Origin: Prototheca cutis
Lineage: Eukaryota > Chlorophyta > Trebouxiophyceae > Chlorellales > Chlorellaceae
Direction of reading: 5' to 3'
Length of the DNA: 64,000 nt
NCBI GenBank assembly: GCA_002897115.2
Contig: BCIH01000006.1
Span: 9,250-73,249, forward strand
Positions 12,977 through 24,396 of the stretch are shown in pieces. How positions within the stretch are numbered: position 1 is the first letter of the stretch; each line of letters begins with the position of its first letter. The notes under the pieces are model-generated. The model had not been told where the DNA came from, ran no database searches, and saw only the letters and a program-made list of their open reading frames with translations. The position numbers were made by a program, and so were the translations under genes.

Positions 12977-15900
12977 CACACCAAAAAATAATAGCCAAAA
13001 CCATACCAGGGGCTCAAACAGGCTGAGGGCGACGTTCTGGGCAAGCTGCGCGGCTGCAGCGCGGGCGTGCGGGGGCGCGGCATCGCGCCCCACGTCCTCT
13101 CGCCGGCGGCCCTGGTGCACCGCCTTTGCCACGGCCTGGTAAAAGGCCCGGGCTGTGTGGGCAAAGTGCGCCAGGATCTCCGCTGCAAGTTCGTCCCCGG
13201 GCTTGCGCCGCCGCGTCGGCGGGGGTGCTGTTGTTGGTGTGCCGTTCTCATGCTCGCTGCGACCAGTAGAGGGTGAAGCATCGTCGGCAGCATCACTTGT
13301 TGCCGTTGCAATCCTGCCTGTAGGTGGAGGTGTGCCGGAACCCACATCTGCCTCCGCAACAACCGAGGGCCACGTTCCCGTTCCCGCCTTGGCCCGGCGA
13401 GCCAGCTCGCGGCGCTCATCTTCTGCCACCTGGCGCGCCCGGGCTGCGATCCACGGCCCCGAGGCCGCCAGCTGTGCCACCACCCGGCGCTCCAGCCGGC
13501 CCACGCGGAGGATGAGCGCACCGGCGCCGACGCCGGCGTCATCGCCGGCCACGACCCGCAGACCCTCCGGGCCCGTCCGAGCCAGTGACGCGCCCAGAGC
13601 CATCAGACCCTCCGCGCCAGACAGTGCGCGAACATAACCGTCACGGGCACCGGGCTCCAGTGCCGGAACGACACACCCGTCCCCCAATGCCGTCGCCACC
13701 GCAATCGCACCGTCCAACGCCTGTTGTTATTGTGCGGGTTCCTTCTTCTCGAAAAAAGGATGTGTGCACATGCATGCATGCATGCATGTCTACCTTTGCA
13801 TGCAGCCAATGCAACGCACAAGCAACCCAGCGCCCCACAGCAAACAGGCAAGCAAATGCGCTCACCCTGCGAAGCTCCACGGCGAGCGTGTCGGCGACGG
13901 CCGTGGCGGCCGACGCCGGCGCATGGAAAGCACGAAACATGGTCAGCAGCGCGTGCGAGGCGTTGGACGAGCCAAAGCTGGGCGGCAGCCGTGGCAGGCG
14001 GTACATGGCCAGCAACAGGCCCGCGCCGCCGCCATCTAGGAAGGCCGAAATGCTGTGCTCCGATGCCAGCACCTGCTCCAGCATGCGTGCCGTGTAGGTC
14101 ACACACTCCACCAGGTAATCATCCCTGGGAGGGGCAGCGGTGCGACTGGCAGCGGCTTGGCCGCCGCTGGGTGCACCTGACGCCGCTTCCTCGCCCTGCA
14201 TGCCGGCGCCGGCGTTCTCCACGGTGCCTGTCACCTCAGCAACAGAAGCAGCAGCAGCAGGAGTACTCGTAGACATCCGCTGCTGGTCCCCATCCTGATC
14301 CCCGGGTACAGGGGCGCCGCCCAGAGCACACAGCCTCCTCAGAATCGACAGGCACAGGCCGATGCCTTCGTCCCGCAGCTCCGGCACGTGGCGCATGAGC
14401 TCATCCAGGCTGGCACCCAGCACGCTGGCGTTCTCACCGCCCAGCGCACGGAGGTATCCCGGGCTCGTAAAGACCGGGATCAAACAATCCAGCGCCCCCG
14501 TCTCCCGCACACGCCGCAGGCCCCCTGCATCATTTGTTTGGAAATGCGATAGAGGGGAGCAGATGAGCTTACAGTGACATGAGCTTCAAGGGTGGGGTGG
14601 CTGACCGACCGACATGTCTCAGGGCCTCACCCAACCGACCACCCCCCTCCGCCCCAGGGCTCTCGCACTCCATCACGTTGAACCCAAGGTCCCCGACAAA
14701 ATCAAGCTACGAGAAAGTCATAATCACCTGACCCTTCAAACCCGCATACTCTAAAAAAGAACAAACACCATCAAACGAGAACGTGCGTTTGTTGAGGCAG
14801 AGTGCAACGAGCGTGGGTGCCACGGCCGCGGCGGCTTCGGCGCTGGCCGGCAGCCCCGCCGCCAGCGCCGCAAGGAGCGCCTCTGGGATGTTCGCGCTTT
14901 CCAGCACGCCGTAGCCCGCAGGCGCGTGGTGCAGGAGGTCCGCCACCAGCGAGGCGGCCAGGCCAAACAGCCCGCCCCCGAAAGCGCGCGTGTGTCGGAA
15001 GATGCCGCACAGCGCGCCATAGGCCTGGAGGTGCGCCGGGGACGATCCAACCGCGCCCGCGGCGCCGGGGGCGTACGAAGCCATGGCCGCCGCGCGGAGC
15101 AGCGCCTTGAGCAGCAGTCGTCGGTCGTAAGGCAGCAGTGCCATCGCCGGCGGGTGCTCGGGGACGGGCGGAATGGTTGTTGTTGTGGAAGGCAGTGGCG
15201 TGCTGTCCGCTGCAGGAGCACCTACTGCAGCGGCGACAGCAGGGGAAGAGCCGCCGACGTCAGCACTACCTGCTGTCGCCACAGCCGGTTCGGTACCAGC
15301 CCCGTCGACGACCATGGGACTGGACAGGGTCTCCTCGTCCAGAGACATGCCCTCTCCTGCCTCCCCAGGCGCCCCAGTAGCAGCAGCACCACGACCCTCA
15401 TTTTCTCCCTCCTCGGCCACACCATCACCGCCATGTCCGCCGGCGTCCTCGTCGTCGCTGGGCTCGCGGGGCGGCAGCACGACGCGCACGGGTGCATCTG
15501 GCGCTGGGCAGACGCCCGCGCGCTCCGCAGCAGCCACGCCCGCGGCCACCTCGGCGGCCAGGCGTGCGGCGAGCGCGTCGTAGCCGCGCAGTTGCCGGAA
15601 CGTGGCGCCCGACTCTGGGGAAAAATCGATGAAAGCCTCCACGGCTCGCACGAGTGCCGCCAGCTGCGGCGCCGCGGCTGTTGGGGCCGTGCTGACCGCG
15701 GGGAGCAACGTCGCAACCAGACCGGCACCCTCCAGTGCTTCGCACCCGGCCTCGCTCGACAGCAGCGACGACATCAGTGCCAGCGCCGCGTCCACCCACA
15801 CATACGAGTCAGGATGATTTGAGGTGGAGGCAGAGGGGAAGGGGGGCTCCCTCAGGGTAGGCGTAGCAACAGTTGTGATTGTCGCTCCTCCCACGCCAGG

Positions 15901-17568
15901 CACTGCCGTCATGCTGGCGGAATCTTGTCCAGAGTTGGCGACATTGTCAGCAGCGGCGGTGGTACTGCCATCACCATCATACCCCACCTGACCATCCAGC
16001 ACATCGCCACCCCCCGTTCCAGAGGGCACACCCAGGGCGGCGGCGACGCGACCCAGGATACTGGCCAGCAGACTGGCCGGAGTATGGGCCGCGAGGACCT
16101 GCACAGCCAGCCGACTCGTCTCCCGCTCCGCTGCCAGCGCGGCCAGTGTTCGGAGTGCTAGCGACTGGATGGCATCGGGCACAGCTGTCGACACCGCCGG
16201 CGCCAACAACTCCGCGACCTCGCCCGCAAAACCCGCGTCCTGGCGCTGAAACGCCGCGCCAGCCGTCGACGGCGGGCTCAGTGCCGCAAACACCGCCGCG
16301 GCTCGCAGTCGCTGTTCTACTGCTTTCATGTCAGCACCGGCACCCCGCCCCCTTAGCAGGCAAAGCACGCGCACGAAATCGCCCGGGTCCAGCTGCTCAG
16401 CCGGCACAGGCACTGCGGCCAGGAAGGCTGCGAGCACGTCCGCGCCGTCATCGGGGTCGCAGGCCAGCGCGGCTGTCAACTCAATAGACGCCCGCTCACC
16501 GGCCTTGGTGTACACGTTGATGCTGTCCGGCAGCAATGGCTGCTGCTGCTGTCGGGACGCCATGGTGCGAGTGTCCGACACTGCTGCCTCGGGGATAGGT
16601 GATGCCGCCGTCGCCATGAGCTCCGGCTCATCGTTCGCCCCGGCACAACTACTGCCCACAGTGACCATTTGCAAGAGTGACAGCCGCACCGCGGCAGGGG
16701 CCTGCAGCGGCGCAGCGAGGGCCGTTAGTTCGGCAAATTCACCGGCTTCAGGCCGGCGACGCAGAGGCACGGGTCCGGGGCGCTGCAGTAGCACCGCGTG
16801 AGCCGCGAGCGCAGCCAAAACCACCGCTCGACTGGGATCACAGGCCAGACGGGCGAGCTCCGCCGCCGAGGCGTAGATGTGGCGCGAGCCACAGCGGTCC
16901 AGCAGGATATGTGTTGCGTGAAGTGCTCCGATGACCACGCCCTCGCGTGCTATCGCGGGTGGGGGTGATGGGACTGGACTCTTGCCTGGCCCCTCGCTCC
17001 GTTCTTGCCGAAGGGCCGAGCGGGCCCAGTCCACCCGGGCCTCCAGCACGCCATCCAGCCGGTTGAGCAGGGGGATCCAGTGGTTCAGATCTCCCTGTGC
17101 CATGCGAGGCATGCGTAATTGTTTATCGTTGGCATGGTGCAGAGACAGCCATGCCATGCCATGGCGAAGATACACACCGGGCCTGCAGAAGCAACACCCA
17201 GGTGCCCTCCCCCGCGCACACAGACAAGTGAAACCTACCCTGTCGAATTCCCATGTGAATGATTTGAGTGCATCTTCGAGCTCCTCTTCGGGAACACTCA
17301 GAAGCCGCGCCTGAATGGCACTCACCGCCTCCGGCTGGGGTGAGCGGGGTGGGATGGCAAAGTGATCGAGCTGGGCGACGCCCTGGCGAGACAGGCGCAG
17401 CTCGGGACCAGAGCATTCACAGTCCCAACCATATGCATACATTCCAAGGGCAACCGCGCAAGGCTCATCCCAGGCCCAGGCCAAGCCCGCTGGGCATGCC
17501 GAGCACGGCAGCCGACCAGGCACACAGGATGCCCGAAGCCATCGCTGCTCCAATTCCGGGGCATGCAT
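1..17568 (-). CDS. UPL1: Giant HECT-type E3 ubiquitin ligase, UPL1/UPL2 (Tom1/HUWE1) class, 3' end off window
   Basis: Transfers ubiquitin to substrates. Exons read right to left: 17568?-17239, 17094-14769, 14524-13866, 13720-13007, 12758-9843, 9647-9560, 9381-7229, 7049-6731, 6636-6365, 6220-4448, 4243-2160, 1870-1255, 1064-937, 806-718, 460-257. All codon phases close, giving about 4,890 residues in the window, against about 3,700 for plant UPL1/2. Domains in order: DUF908/DUF913-like N-terminus (KSFTWEFDRGDLNHW; ATFRQLRGYDA; FGGGLFGLAA), a UBA domain near 11700-11560 (MFVEMGFTRAAAEDAL), acidic tracts at 7620-7230 and 7050-6760, a DUF4414/ubiquitin-binding region at 5290-4690 (LEGIDPEFLAALPPELQAEV), and HECT from 1870 (FQGEAGVDAGGVTREWYQ; FKFVGRVVGKAL). 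The last visible exon stops after DRLPSG, just before the expected HTC catalytic cysteine. The start codon is a guess: the frame is open upstream of the first conserved block, with Mets at 17568 and 17442. The exons at 7049-6365 are the least certain. Confidence 0.93.
29..112. repeat. Poly-G tract (about 84 nt)
   Basis: Nearly pure G run after a short GT stretch. It lies in the intron between the last visible HECT exon and the catalytic-cysteine exon outside the window. On the gene's strand it is poly-C. Long glycine ORFs across it are not genes. Its true length is uncertain because homopolymers assemble poorly. Confidence 0.9.
9810..9839. repeat. Poly-C tract (coding-strand poly-G) directly after a splice donor
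   Basis: About 30 C on the plus strand. On the ubiquitin ligase's strand this is a G run starting a few bases after the GT of the donor at 9842, inside the intron between exons 12758-9843 and 9647-9560. Confidence 0.85.
12904..12975. repeat. (CA)n microsatellite, (GT)n on the coding strand
   Basis: About 72 bp of nearly perfect CA dinucleotides in the intron of the ubiquitin ligase gene after the donor at 13006. On the coding strand it is a GT repeat beginning roughly 30 nt into the intron. Confidence 0.9.
13769..13790. repeat. (TGCA)n short tandem repeat
   Basis: Five to six tandem copies of the self-complementary tetramer TGCA in the ubiquitin ligase intron between exons 14524-13866 and 13720-13007. 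Similar runs occur at 60516-60532 and 43229-43240. Confidence 0.8.
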
Positions 17569-18066
17569 GCCCCCCTGAACGCACCGGCTCAACCGGATGC
17601 AGGTCGGGGATCCTCATGCGACTCTGTACTCCCTCGTATGTGGTCGGGTCCTCTCAGGCCATCCTCTGTGGCTTCCGGCTTGCCCGCTGCCAGGAGCCCA
17701 CGGCAACCTTTACGGCAGGCAGGGCAGCTTGTTTTCTCTCAGGTTCAGTATCGTTATCTTCAATTGTTCATTGAAAAGGTTCATCCACAGGGGATTGGCC
17801 CCTGTGGCACTCATCAATGATTTTTGGGTGTGCTCATGATTGACGCCGTCGTGGGAATTCTTGCGACTGGCTCCACTCGCATAGCGCCCCAACACCACCA
17901 CCGTCCAAACCAAAACTCAGAAACTAGGATCCGGGAAATTGTAGTTGCTGCTGTTTACAGCGCTGTAACACGTCAAAATTGATGTGACCAGGCACAGCCG
18001 TGCCATTGGCACTCTCAAAGTGCACAGCATGAGTCAGCGGGAACGCAGAGTAAGAACGGCGTCTTC
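17569..18066. other. Intergenic, ubiquitin ligase 5' side / CoA-transferase 3' side
   Basis: About 500 bp between two genes transcribed in the same direction (minus). It must hold the ligase promoter and the CoA-transferase 3' UTR. Apart from a TGTAA on the minus strand (17955-17959) I see no recognisable element and no convincing ORF. Confidence 0.5.
17955..17959 (-). promoter_or_regulatory. TGTAA polyadenylation motif of the CoA-transferase gene
   Basis: TGTAA on the minus strand, about 108 nt after the CoA-transferase stop codon. TGTAA is the usual polyadenylation signal of chlorophyte algae. The match is short, so it is supportive only. Confidence 0.45.
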
Positions 18067-18901
18067 TCACACAGCACCGCAGGCACGCAGGGCTGCCACC
18101 TCCTCGGCTCCCAGACCCAGCTCCTCTTCCAATACCTCTTCTGTGTGGTGGCCGAGATTTGGTCCAGCCCATTTTGTCGCACCGGGCGTGGCGCTGAGCA
18201 CCGGCGAGATTGCCGGCAGCACCACCTCCTCACCCGTCCCTGCAACAGCGATCCAGTTTGGGGGCCCCAGCTAGGCGACAGCCTGCACAACGTGCTCCAT
18301 AAATCAAACCCCAAGTCAGCACCTCGCCACGTCTTACCGTCAGGCGGGCTGGATGGCTGGAACATGGCACGCTCCAGGTACTGGGGTTCACTGGCCATGT
18401 CCTCCACTGTCATGATGGGCCCCACCGGCACCCGTGCCGCAGTCAGAGTGTCCATCACCTCCCTGCTGCTGTGTTGGGAGACCCAATGCCCAATCACCTG
18501 CAGTGGATGTGAAGTGAGCGTGGCTGTCGTGTGAGGCAGGTGTCGCGGGGTGGGCAGGCACCATGAGCAGGTGGTGGGCATGCCAGGCCCTTGCGGCGAC
18601 ATCTTCTGCAACGGCTTTGGCCACAACGACACCGCACTGCCCAGGGCTCCAACCAGTCAACTGACTGACCGCATTGAGCTCGTCTTCGTTCTCCAGTCGC
18701 GCGGTGTCATTGGCAAACCTCGGGTTACTGGTGCCGAGGTCCGGTCTGCCCACCGCCGCCATCAGTCGGTCATACACTGGGATAATGATGAGAGAAGGGT
18801 ATACATACATGTGGGTGGAGTTATTCAGGCAAGGGGCACTGCAACGCTGCATCTGCCTACCCCGAGCGCCTTTCCACACAGCTTAATCAGTCACCCCTCC
18901 A

Positions 18902-18948
<47 letters not shown>

Positions 18949-18962
18949 CCCCCCCCCCCCCC

Positions 18963-19012
<50 letters not shown>

Positions 19013-20809
19013 AAAAAACCCACACATACACACAGACACAGACACATCTTTGGCTGCCTCACCGCTGTTGCCATTGCCGCCGATGATGACAGATTTTCCG
19101 TCGCGAGCCTCCCATGTCCCGCTGGGAACGATACCCGTGAGCGTGCTCCCCGAGGGTGGCCGGTTGACACCATGGGAAAACCATTCGGGCACGCAGCCCT
19201 CCAACATGTTGAGGACCGACTCTGTGATGGCAACATCCACAACCTGACCCCGAGGCAGGCTTGCTGGATCTCGGGACCTGCCTCCCCGGCCGTTTGCAGG
19301 GGTTCCACTGCCCCACACCGCAGCCCCCGCGGCCGCCAATCGCTGCCTGTCCCGGTGGAGCAGAGCCATGACGGCACCCAGCACGGCATGCAGCCCCGCC
19401 AGATTGTCACCCAGCGACATGTTGGGACGCACAGATGGCCGGTCTGTTGGGAGAGGTGTTTAAAGGGGTTTGGACAGTTACCTTGTTGTCCAACCCTTCT
19501 GGAGCTGGCAGTTTACATCCACTGAGCACAGCTGTCAATAAGCACCACAGCCACGCACGCACATGGAACACATGCACGTGCACAAGTGACTTCTCATAGC
19601 GCCCACCCACCCACTCACCTGGGAAACCGTTTAGTGCACGGAATCCACCCACACCCTCGCAGACCGAGGCGTAGCCTGCCTGCTGGGCCCGGGGACCCGT
19701 CTGCCCAAACCCGGAGATGCGGACGTAAATCAGGTGCGGCGCCAGATCCTGCATTATGTGAGTCGGGTGTTCCACGAGATCCATGGATCAGAGGTTGTTC
19801 TTAGTCATGGCAGCGCCATTGACCCAGCTACCCAATCTCCCGTTCACTCATTTCGAAAAGACTGCATCCCCATCAGATCAAGGCAACGCAACAGTCACAA
19901 CTGAAAGGCACACATGCGGCTGCCCCAGACCTCCTGCCCGGAAGCCCAGAGCCGACGAAACGCATAACGCACATCGGGTCCAAGGCCCCACTTCTCCATG
20001 ACGCCCGGCCTGAAATTCTCGAGCACGACATCGCACTTCTGCGCCAGCTTCCTGATCAGCTCCTGACCCTGCTTGTTGTGCAGGTCCACCGTGACGCAGC
20101 GCCGGTTCCGTCCCTGGATTGGGATTTATTGGCTGGGACCGGGCGTGGAACCTCGGCACACCCGCATTCCTTTGGGTGCGTAGAGCCAACCAGGGTCCCG
20201 CAGCAAAAGGCCGTGGGTGACGACCCCACAGAAGAAATCCAGGGCACTCCACACTCGTCCCCCGCGCCATTCCCATCCTTTACTCACGTAGGATCTCCAC
20301 CAGAGAGAGGTGCCGCCCTTGTCCATGAGCCGCAGCGTCCGCAGCGGGTCGCCTCGCTTTGGAGGCTCGACCTTGATCACATCGGCACCGAAATAGCCCA
20401 GCAGCGCTCCAGCAAAATTGCCTGCCACCACTTGACCCAGGTCCAATACCTGGATGGGTTCAGAGCTTTGGAAATCTGGGGTGCGGCTGCGGCCTGCTGC
20501 GCGGCCTGCTGCGCCCCAACAAAGGTCAATGTGGTCTACCAACGACCATGCTAGCCAGGCACAGGCCTCACAGTCCCATGCGATCACAGGGGCACATTGC
20601 CGAGTTCGTCTCTATCATACATTCCACGATACACCTTTAGAACATGCCTTTATTCCCCGGAGTGGTCCAGGGTTTTCGGAATCGCTGGAGGCCGTGGTGT
20701 ACGAAGTCTTTGAGCAAGTGACGAGGCGTGAAACCGTCGAGTCATGACGCAAGTGCCGAGCCCATGCACCGCCGCCCAGTGGTAGGCGGCACAGCAGTTG
20801 TGCTGTCAT
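18067..20809 (-). CDS. Mitochondrial class III (CaiB/BaiF family) CoA-transferase, SUGCT-like
   Basis: Moves CoA between carboxylic acids; the closest type is succinate-hydroxymethylglutarate (or succinate-glutarate) CoA-transferase. Exons: 20809-20635, 20508-20288, 20113-19973, 19748-19619, 19443-19063, 18776-18670, 18497-18338, 18239-18067. All phases close to 495 residues. Family blocks in order: VLDLGQVVAGNFAGALLGYF, a GADVIKVEPP nucleotide-type motif, RCVTVDLHNKQG, DVVLENFRPGVM, LIYVRISGFGQTGP, GDNLAGLHAVLGA (its Asp is the expected catalytic residue), then VPVGPIMTVEDM and a GHHTEEVLEEEL tail. Exon 1 encodes an Arg/Ser/Leu-rich, acid-poor leader (MTAQLLCRLPLGGG...), typical of a mitochondrial presequence. 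The exact acid substrates cannot be read from sequence. A long poly-C/poly-A tract sits in intron 5. Confidence 0.9.
18904..19018. repeat. Poly-C then poly-A tract (coding-strand poly-T/poly-G) in intron
   Basis: About 97 C with two interruptions, followed by about 16 A, within the CoA-transferase intron between exons 19443-19063 and 18776-18670. On the coding strand it is T16 then a long G run beginning about 45 nt after the donor at 19062. Poly-proline and poly-glycine ORFs here are artefacts. Confidence 0.88.
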
Positions 20810-21176
20810 GATGCGCTAATTGGCATCGCCTGGCCGGGGGTCGGCCAAGTGCATAGACCCGAGAGGCTGAGCCAGCGGGTGTCGTGCTTTGGAAGGGAAG
20901 TGATCACCCCTGCTGGCCCAAGGCCACGTGGTAGCACCGAGGGCCACTGGCTGGCTTACCCCCAAAACGGGTTTCCTCATGTCCCCATCGACAGAAACCA
21001 ACAATGAATGGGTTACAAGCATTGGGGCCAGAGCCACCAAACCGATCACGTGGGGGATCTGACCTCTGGTTCTCCAGGACAGACATCTTCATGATTGCAT
21101 TTGTATGGGGTTGAACCTGCTACTGTGGGCTCATGACTGTGCCAGGCCCAGCAAACTGGAGCAGGATCATCCACAC
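20810..21176. other. Intergenic, CoA-transferase upstream / ankyrin gene downstream
   Basis: About 370 bp holding the CoA-transferase promoter and the ankyrin gene's 3' UTR (both genes on minus). No TATA-like box, conserved ORF or TGTAA motif was recognised. Confidence 0.4.
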
Positions 21177-23129
21177 TCAGAGCTCCTTGATATCGCCCAG
21201 CCCATTCCCAAAGACAGGCTCATCGCCAAACCGTGGCGCCCAGGGCATCTTGCCTCCCCGCAAGACCACGCTGGAAAGCAGGAATATGGCCAGTAAGATG
21301 ATGGCCAGCTTGCTCTGCCGCCAAAACTCGGCCCAGACTTTGTCCCAGGAAAACCCGCCACGCAGCCACTCAGGCACGGCTTCATCCTCGGCCGACGCCG
21401 GGTCCCAGTTGCCACTGGGTCGGCCGTTCGCAATCGTCGCTCGCCTCCCCGTCGCCGGCAGCTCCTCAATCTCGCTGGAGGCGGTCGGTGTTAACCGTGC
21501 AGACGCACCACGCGGTGTGCCGGGCACCGGACGACTGCCCTCTGCAAATCGCACCCGCTTGCCGGGAGACGCACCCGTCGGCGTCCCAGATGCCCGGTCG
21601 CCGCTCATGTCACTGCCGCGACGCGCGATCACAGGTTTCAGCTCTTTGGGCAAGGCCGTCGTTGTTGCTGTTGTGGAGGTGGTGATGGCGCCAGGGGTAT
21701 TGCCATGTCCAGCGGAAGCTGCAGCGCCTGCCACCGCTGCTGTCTCCTCACTTGCAGCATCGAGTTCGGCCACCGCACCTGCGAGCACGGCGTCGTGCAT
21801 GGCCGCAGCGGTGGCCGCCGCCTGGCCCGGCGGTGCAGTGGCCGCGGCCGCGGCGGCGGCGACGTGTGCGGCACGCGTGGCCTCCATCCGCGTCGAAACT
21901 GCAGCGTCAGCACGCATACTCCCGGGTCCCACCCTTAACATGCCGAGATCAACCGTCCGTTGGCCATTGGCCTGGCACACGGCGTGCAGCACACGCAGCC
22001 GACGCAGGACACCCGCCAGCTCAGGATCGGCCGCCGCAGCCTCGTACCGCGACAGGTCTTTCCGAATCTCCTCGATGGCCTGCGCTGTGCCGGGCCGCGC
22101 CAAATCTGCCTGAAACTCCTCGTCCGCATGTGCTGCTGCCACAGCCTGTTCATCATTGTTGTTTAGCAGTTTTATTGTTTTCGTTTCATGTGATCGTTGA
22201 ACATTCCATTTCAGTTGGGCATTCCAACCAGTGGCAGTGCGCCCTGATACCTCTCCAATATTCATAAAAATAATGCAAACTCTTTGGGACAACAACAAAA
22301 CAGACATACCCGTGCTGTCCAAGACAATGAGAGCACACACCCAAATGCGCCATGCACACCTTGTGGATGTTCAACTGGGCGTCCACGGCACGGGCGGCTG
22401 CCACCCGCGCCGAGATTTCGGCGCAGGCTTCGCCGTCAAATGCGGCCAGGGCCGCGTCCAGATCGTCCCCGGCCATGGCACACCAGCGCCCCACACGATG
22501 CAGCCGCTCCGTGGGCTCAAGCGCCAGGAACGCCGCCCGGGCATCGGATTGAGTAGTAGCTGTGGCGGCGGCTGACTTTCCAGCGGCGGCCTTTTCCAAG
22601 CTCCTTGACTCGGCACCACCAGTGCTGCCCTGCTTCTTCACATTCCCTTGCTGCCCCAACTGCTCGTCCAGCGCATCTTGGAGCAGCGCACGGACCTTGT
22701 CGACGACAGCCGGCACCAAGGGCGGCAGCGGGGGCAGCGCTGCCCGTCGTTTGACAGACAGCGGGTCGGTGGGCTCGGGGCTCGCGGCCTCGACGGCCAG
22801 AGCATCGGCCAAGTCAAGCGCTGTGCGACCCGAGGCAGTCGCTGCCTTCGCATCAGCCCCGGCTTCCAGAAGCAGGGCCACGCACTCGGGGTCGCTGGCG
22901 GCCACTGCCGCGTGCAGCGCCGTCGAACCATCCTCCGCCCGGGCTGTGCAGTTGATGTTTAGGAAAGGGGGATTTGGTTTGACTCATGAATGGATCAGGA
23001 TTTGGAGTCATGCAGTGTGTATTTCTCAGACTGCCTGGATGAGGCCACACAAACCCAGGTTCAATTGCGTCCTGTCACATCTACCCCTCCCGTTTTCTGA
23101 ACACGTACCTTGCGACTCGCCCCCCCGCA

Positions 23130-23172
<43 letters not shown>

Positions 23173-24086
23173 CACACACACACACCGTTGATGTCGGCGC
23201 CGTCAGCCAGAAGCTGCTTGACTGCACCAAGGTTCCCCATGCGCGCGGCAAAGTGCAAAAGCGGCACGGTGCCTGTTGCCGGTGCGCCACCCCCCGCGCG
23301 CTGGAGTTCCGCGATCAAACCGGCGTGGCCTCCTGCCGCAGCGGCGTCCACGGGCCGGAGGCCGTAGGCATCGCGCAGAGAAGGATCAGCGCCTTGGGCG
23401 AGCAGCGCGCGGACAGCTTCCAGATGGCCGTGGCGGGCCGCCAGGTGCAGGGGCGTGGCATCCNAGCCGTCGAACGCGCCAGTCCATGCCCCGGACCCTG
23501 CCAGGAATGCGACGGTCTCGGCATGGCCGTGTGCGGCGGCCAGGTGCAGGGGCGTGCGGCCCTGAGGGGTCTCAGGGTCGAGCTCCACGCCGCGGGCCAC
23601 CAGTGCGCGTGCAATCGCAGTGCGACCCCGGGCCGCAGCGAGGTGCAGCGGCGTCAGACCCGAACGGTCGCGACAGTCCAGCGCCCCGCCGCGTTCGATC
23701 AGGGCCTCCACCTTTCACATTATGATTGGGGTGGCAGAGGCATGTCAATGCCCTGTCAATGTCTCAATCGTTAACCTTCACCTCGCTTTCGGCGCGATAG
23801 AGATCAATCCAGGCCCACAGTATAGAACATGTCTGCCAGGGAACTCCTCATCCAGGACACTCACATCGGCGAGGTAGCCCCGGGCGCAGGCTATCAACAA
23901 AAGGTTGTTGGTAGACGTCTCCTGACGCCTCTGTGTAGATGAAAACAGGGAATTCGAATTGCGGGAATGGCCCGTGAGAGGCTGCGGGTCCGCGCACGGT
24001 TGCTGCCCATCGTCTCCGAGGCTGGGCCCTTGATGCCGCCGGCCCAGCCCATGATTTTCACGCACCTTCTCGACCTGCTCCTCCAT
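21177..24086 (-). CDS. Ankyrin-repeat protein with C-terminal membrane anchor
   Basis: Exons: 24086-24066 (seven codons), 23930-23865, 23711-23186, 22943-22360, 22145-21177. All phases close to 721 residues. The N-terminal half carries about six ankyrin repeats (SGLTPLHLAAARGRTAIARA, RTPLHLAAAHGHAET, ATPLHLAARHGHLEA, VPLLHFAARMGNLGA, STALHAAVAASDPECVA). The middle is Ala-rich with a low-complexity linker of Ser, Thr and Pro. The last 45 residues hold a hydrophobic helix (KLAIILLAIFLLSSVVL) after a Trp-rich amphipathic stretch, with about 30 residues behind it, so it is likely a single-pass, tail-type anchor. One N lies in an ankyrin codon at 23464. Partner and membrane are unknown. The donor of exon 3 is embedded in a GT repeat. 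Confidence 0.85.
23129..23184. repeat. (CA)n microsatellite, (GT)n on coding strand, containing a splice donor
   Basis: CA-rich repeat at the start of intron 3 of the ankyrin gene. On the coding strand the exon ends AACG and the intron begins directly with GTGTGTGTG, so the donor GT belongs to the microsatellite. Confidence 0.85.
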
Positions 24087-24396
24087 CCCAAGTCTTGTGT
24101 GTCTCTCAGAAATGCGACGCAACCTCCATGGGCGAGAATAATTGAAAAAAAATGCTATCGACAGGGGGGCCGCAGGCGCCTCTTTAGAACGGGCGGGGCA
24201 CACCAAAAATGCTGATAGGAGGCGGCCCCCCACGCGGGTATGCAAGAAATGCACAGTCAGACTCGGCATGCGCTAATTGCGTGACCCTCGACACTTTTCG
24301 CAGTGCAGAGGTCGCCGCGGGTTCCAGCCCGGAGGCCGAAACCTGCGGCGATATGGCTCATGCCAAAGGAAGGAAGGTGTGCCAGGGGGCGAATGC

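Noticed and set aside
18550..19086. Poly-proline / poly-glycine ORFs
   Set aside because: Produced by the C-run inside a CoA-transferase intron; flanking splice sites and phases are clear.
20816..21092. Minus-strand ORFs upstream of the CoA-transferase
   Set aside because: A true ATG with a targeting-like leader and phase-correct junction is found at 20809; these ORFs have no supporting motif.
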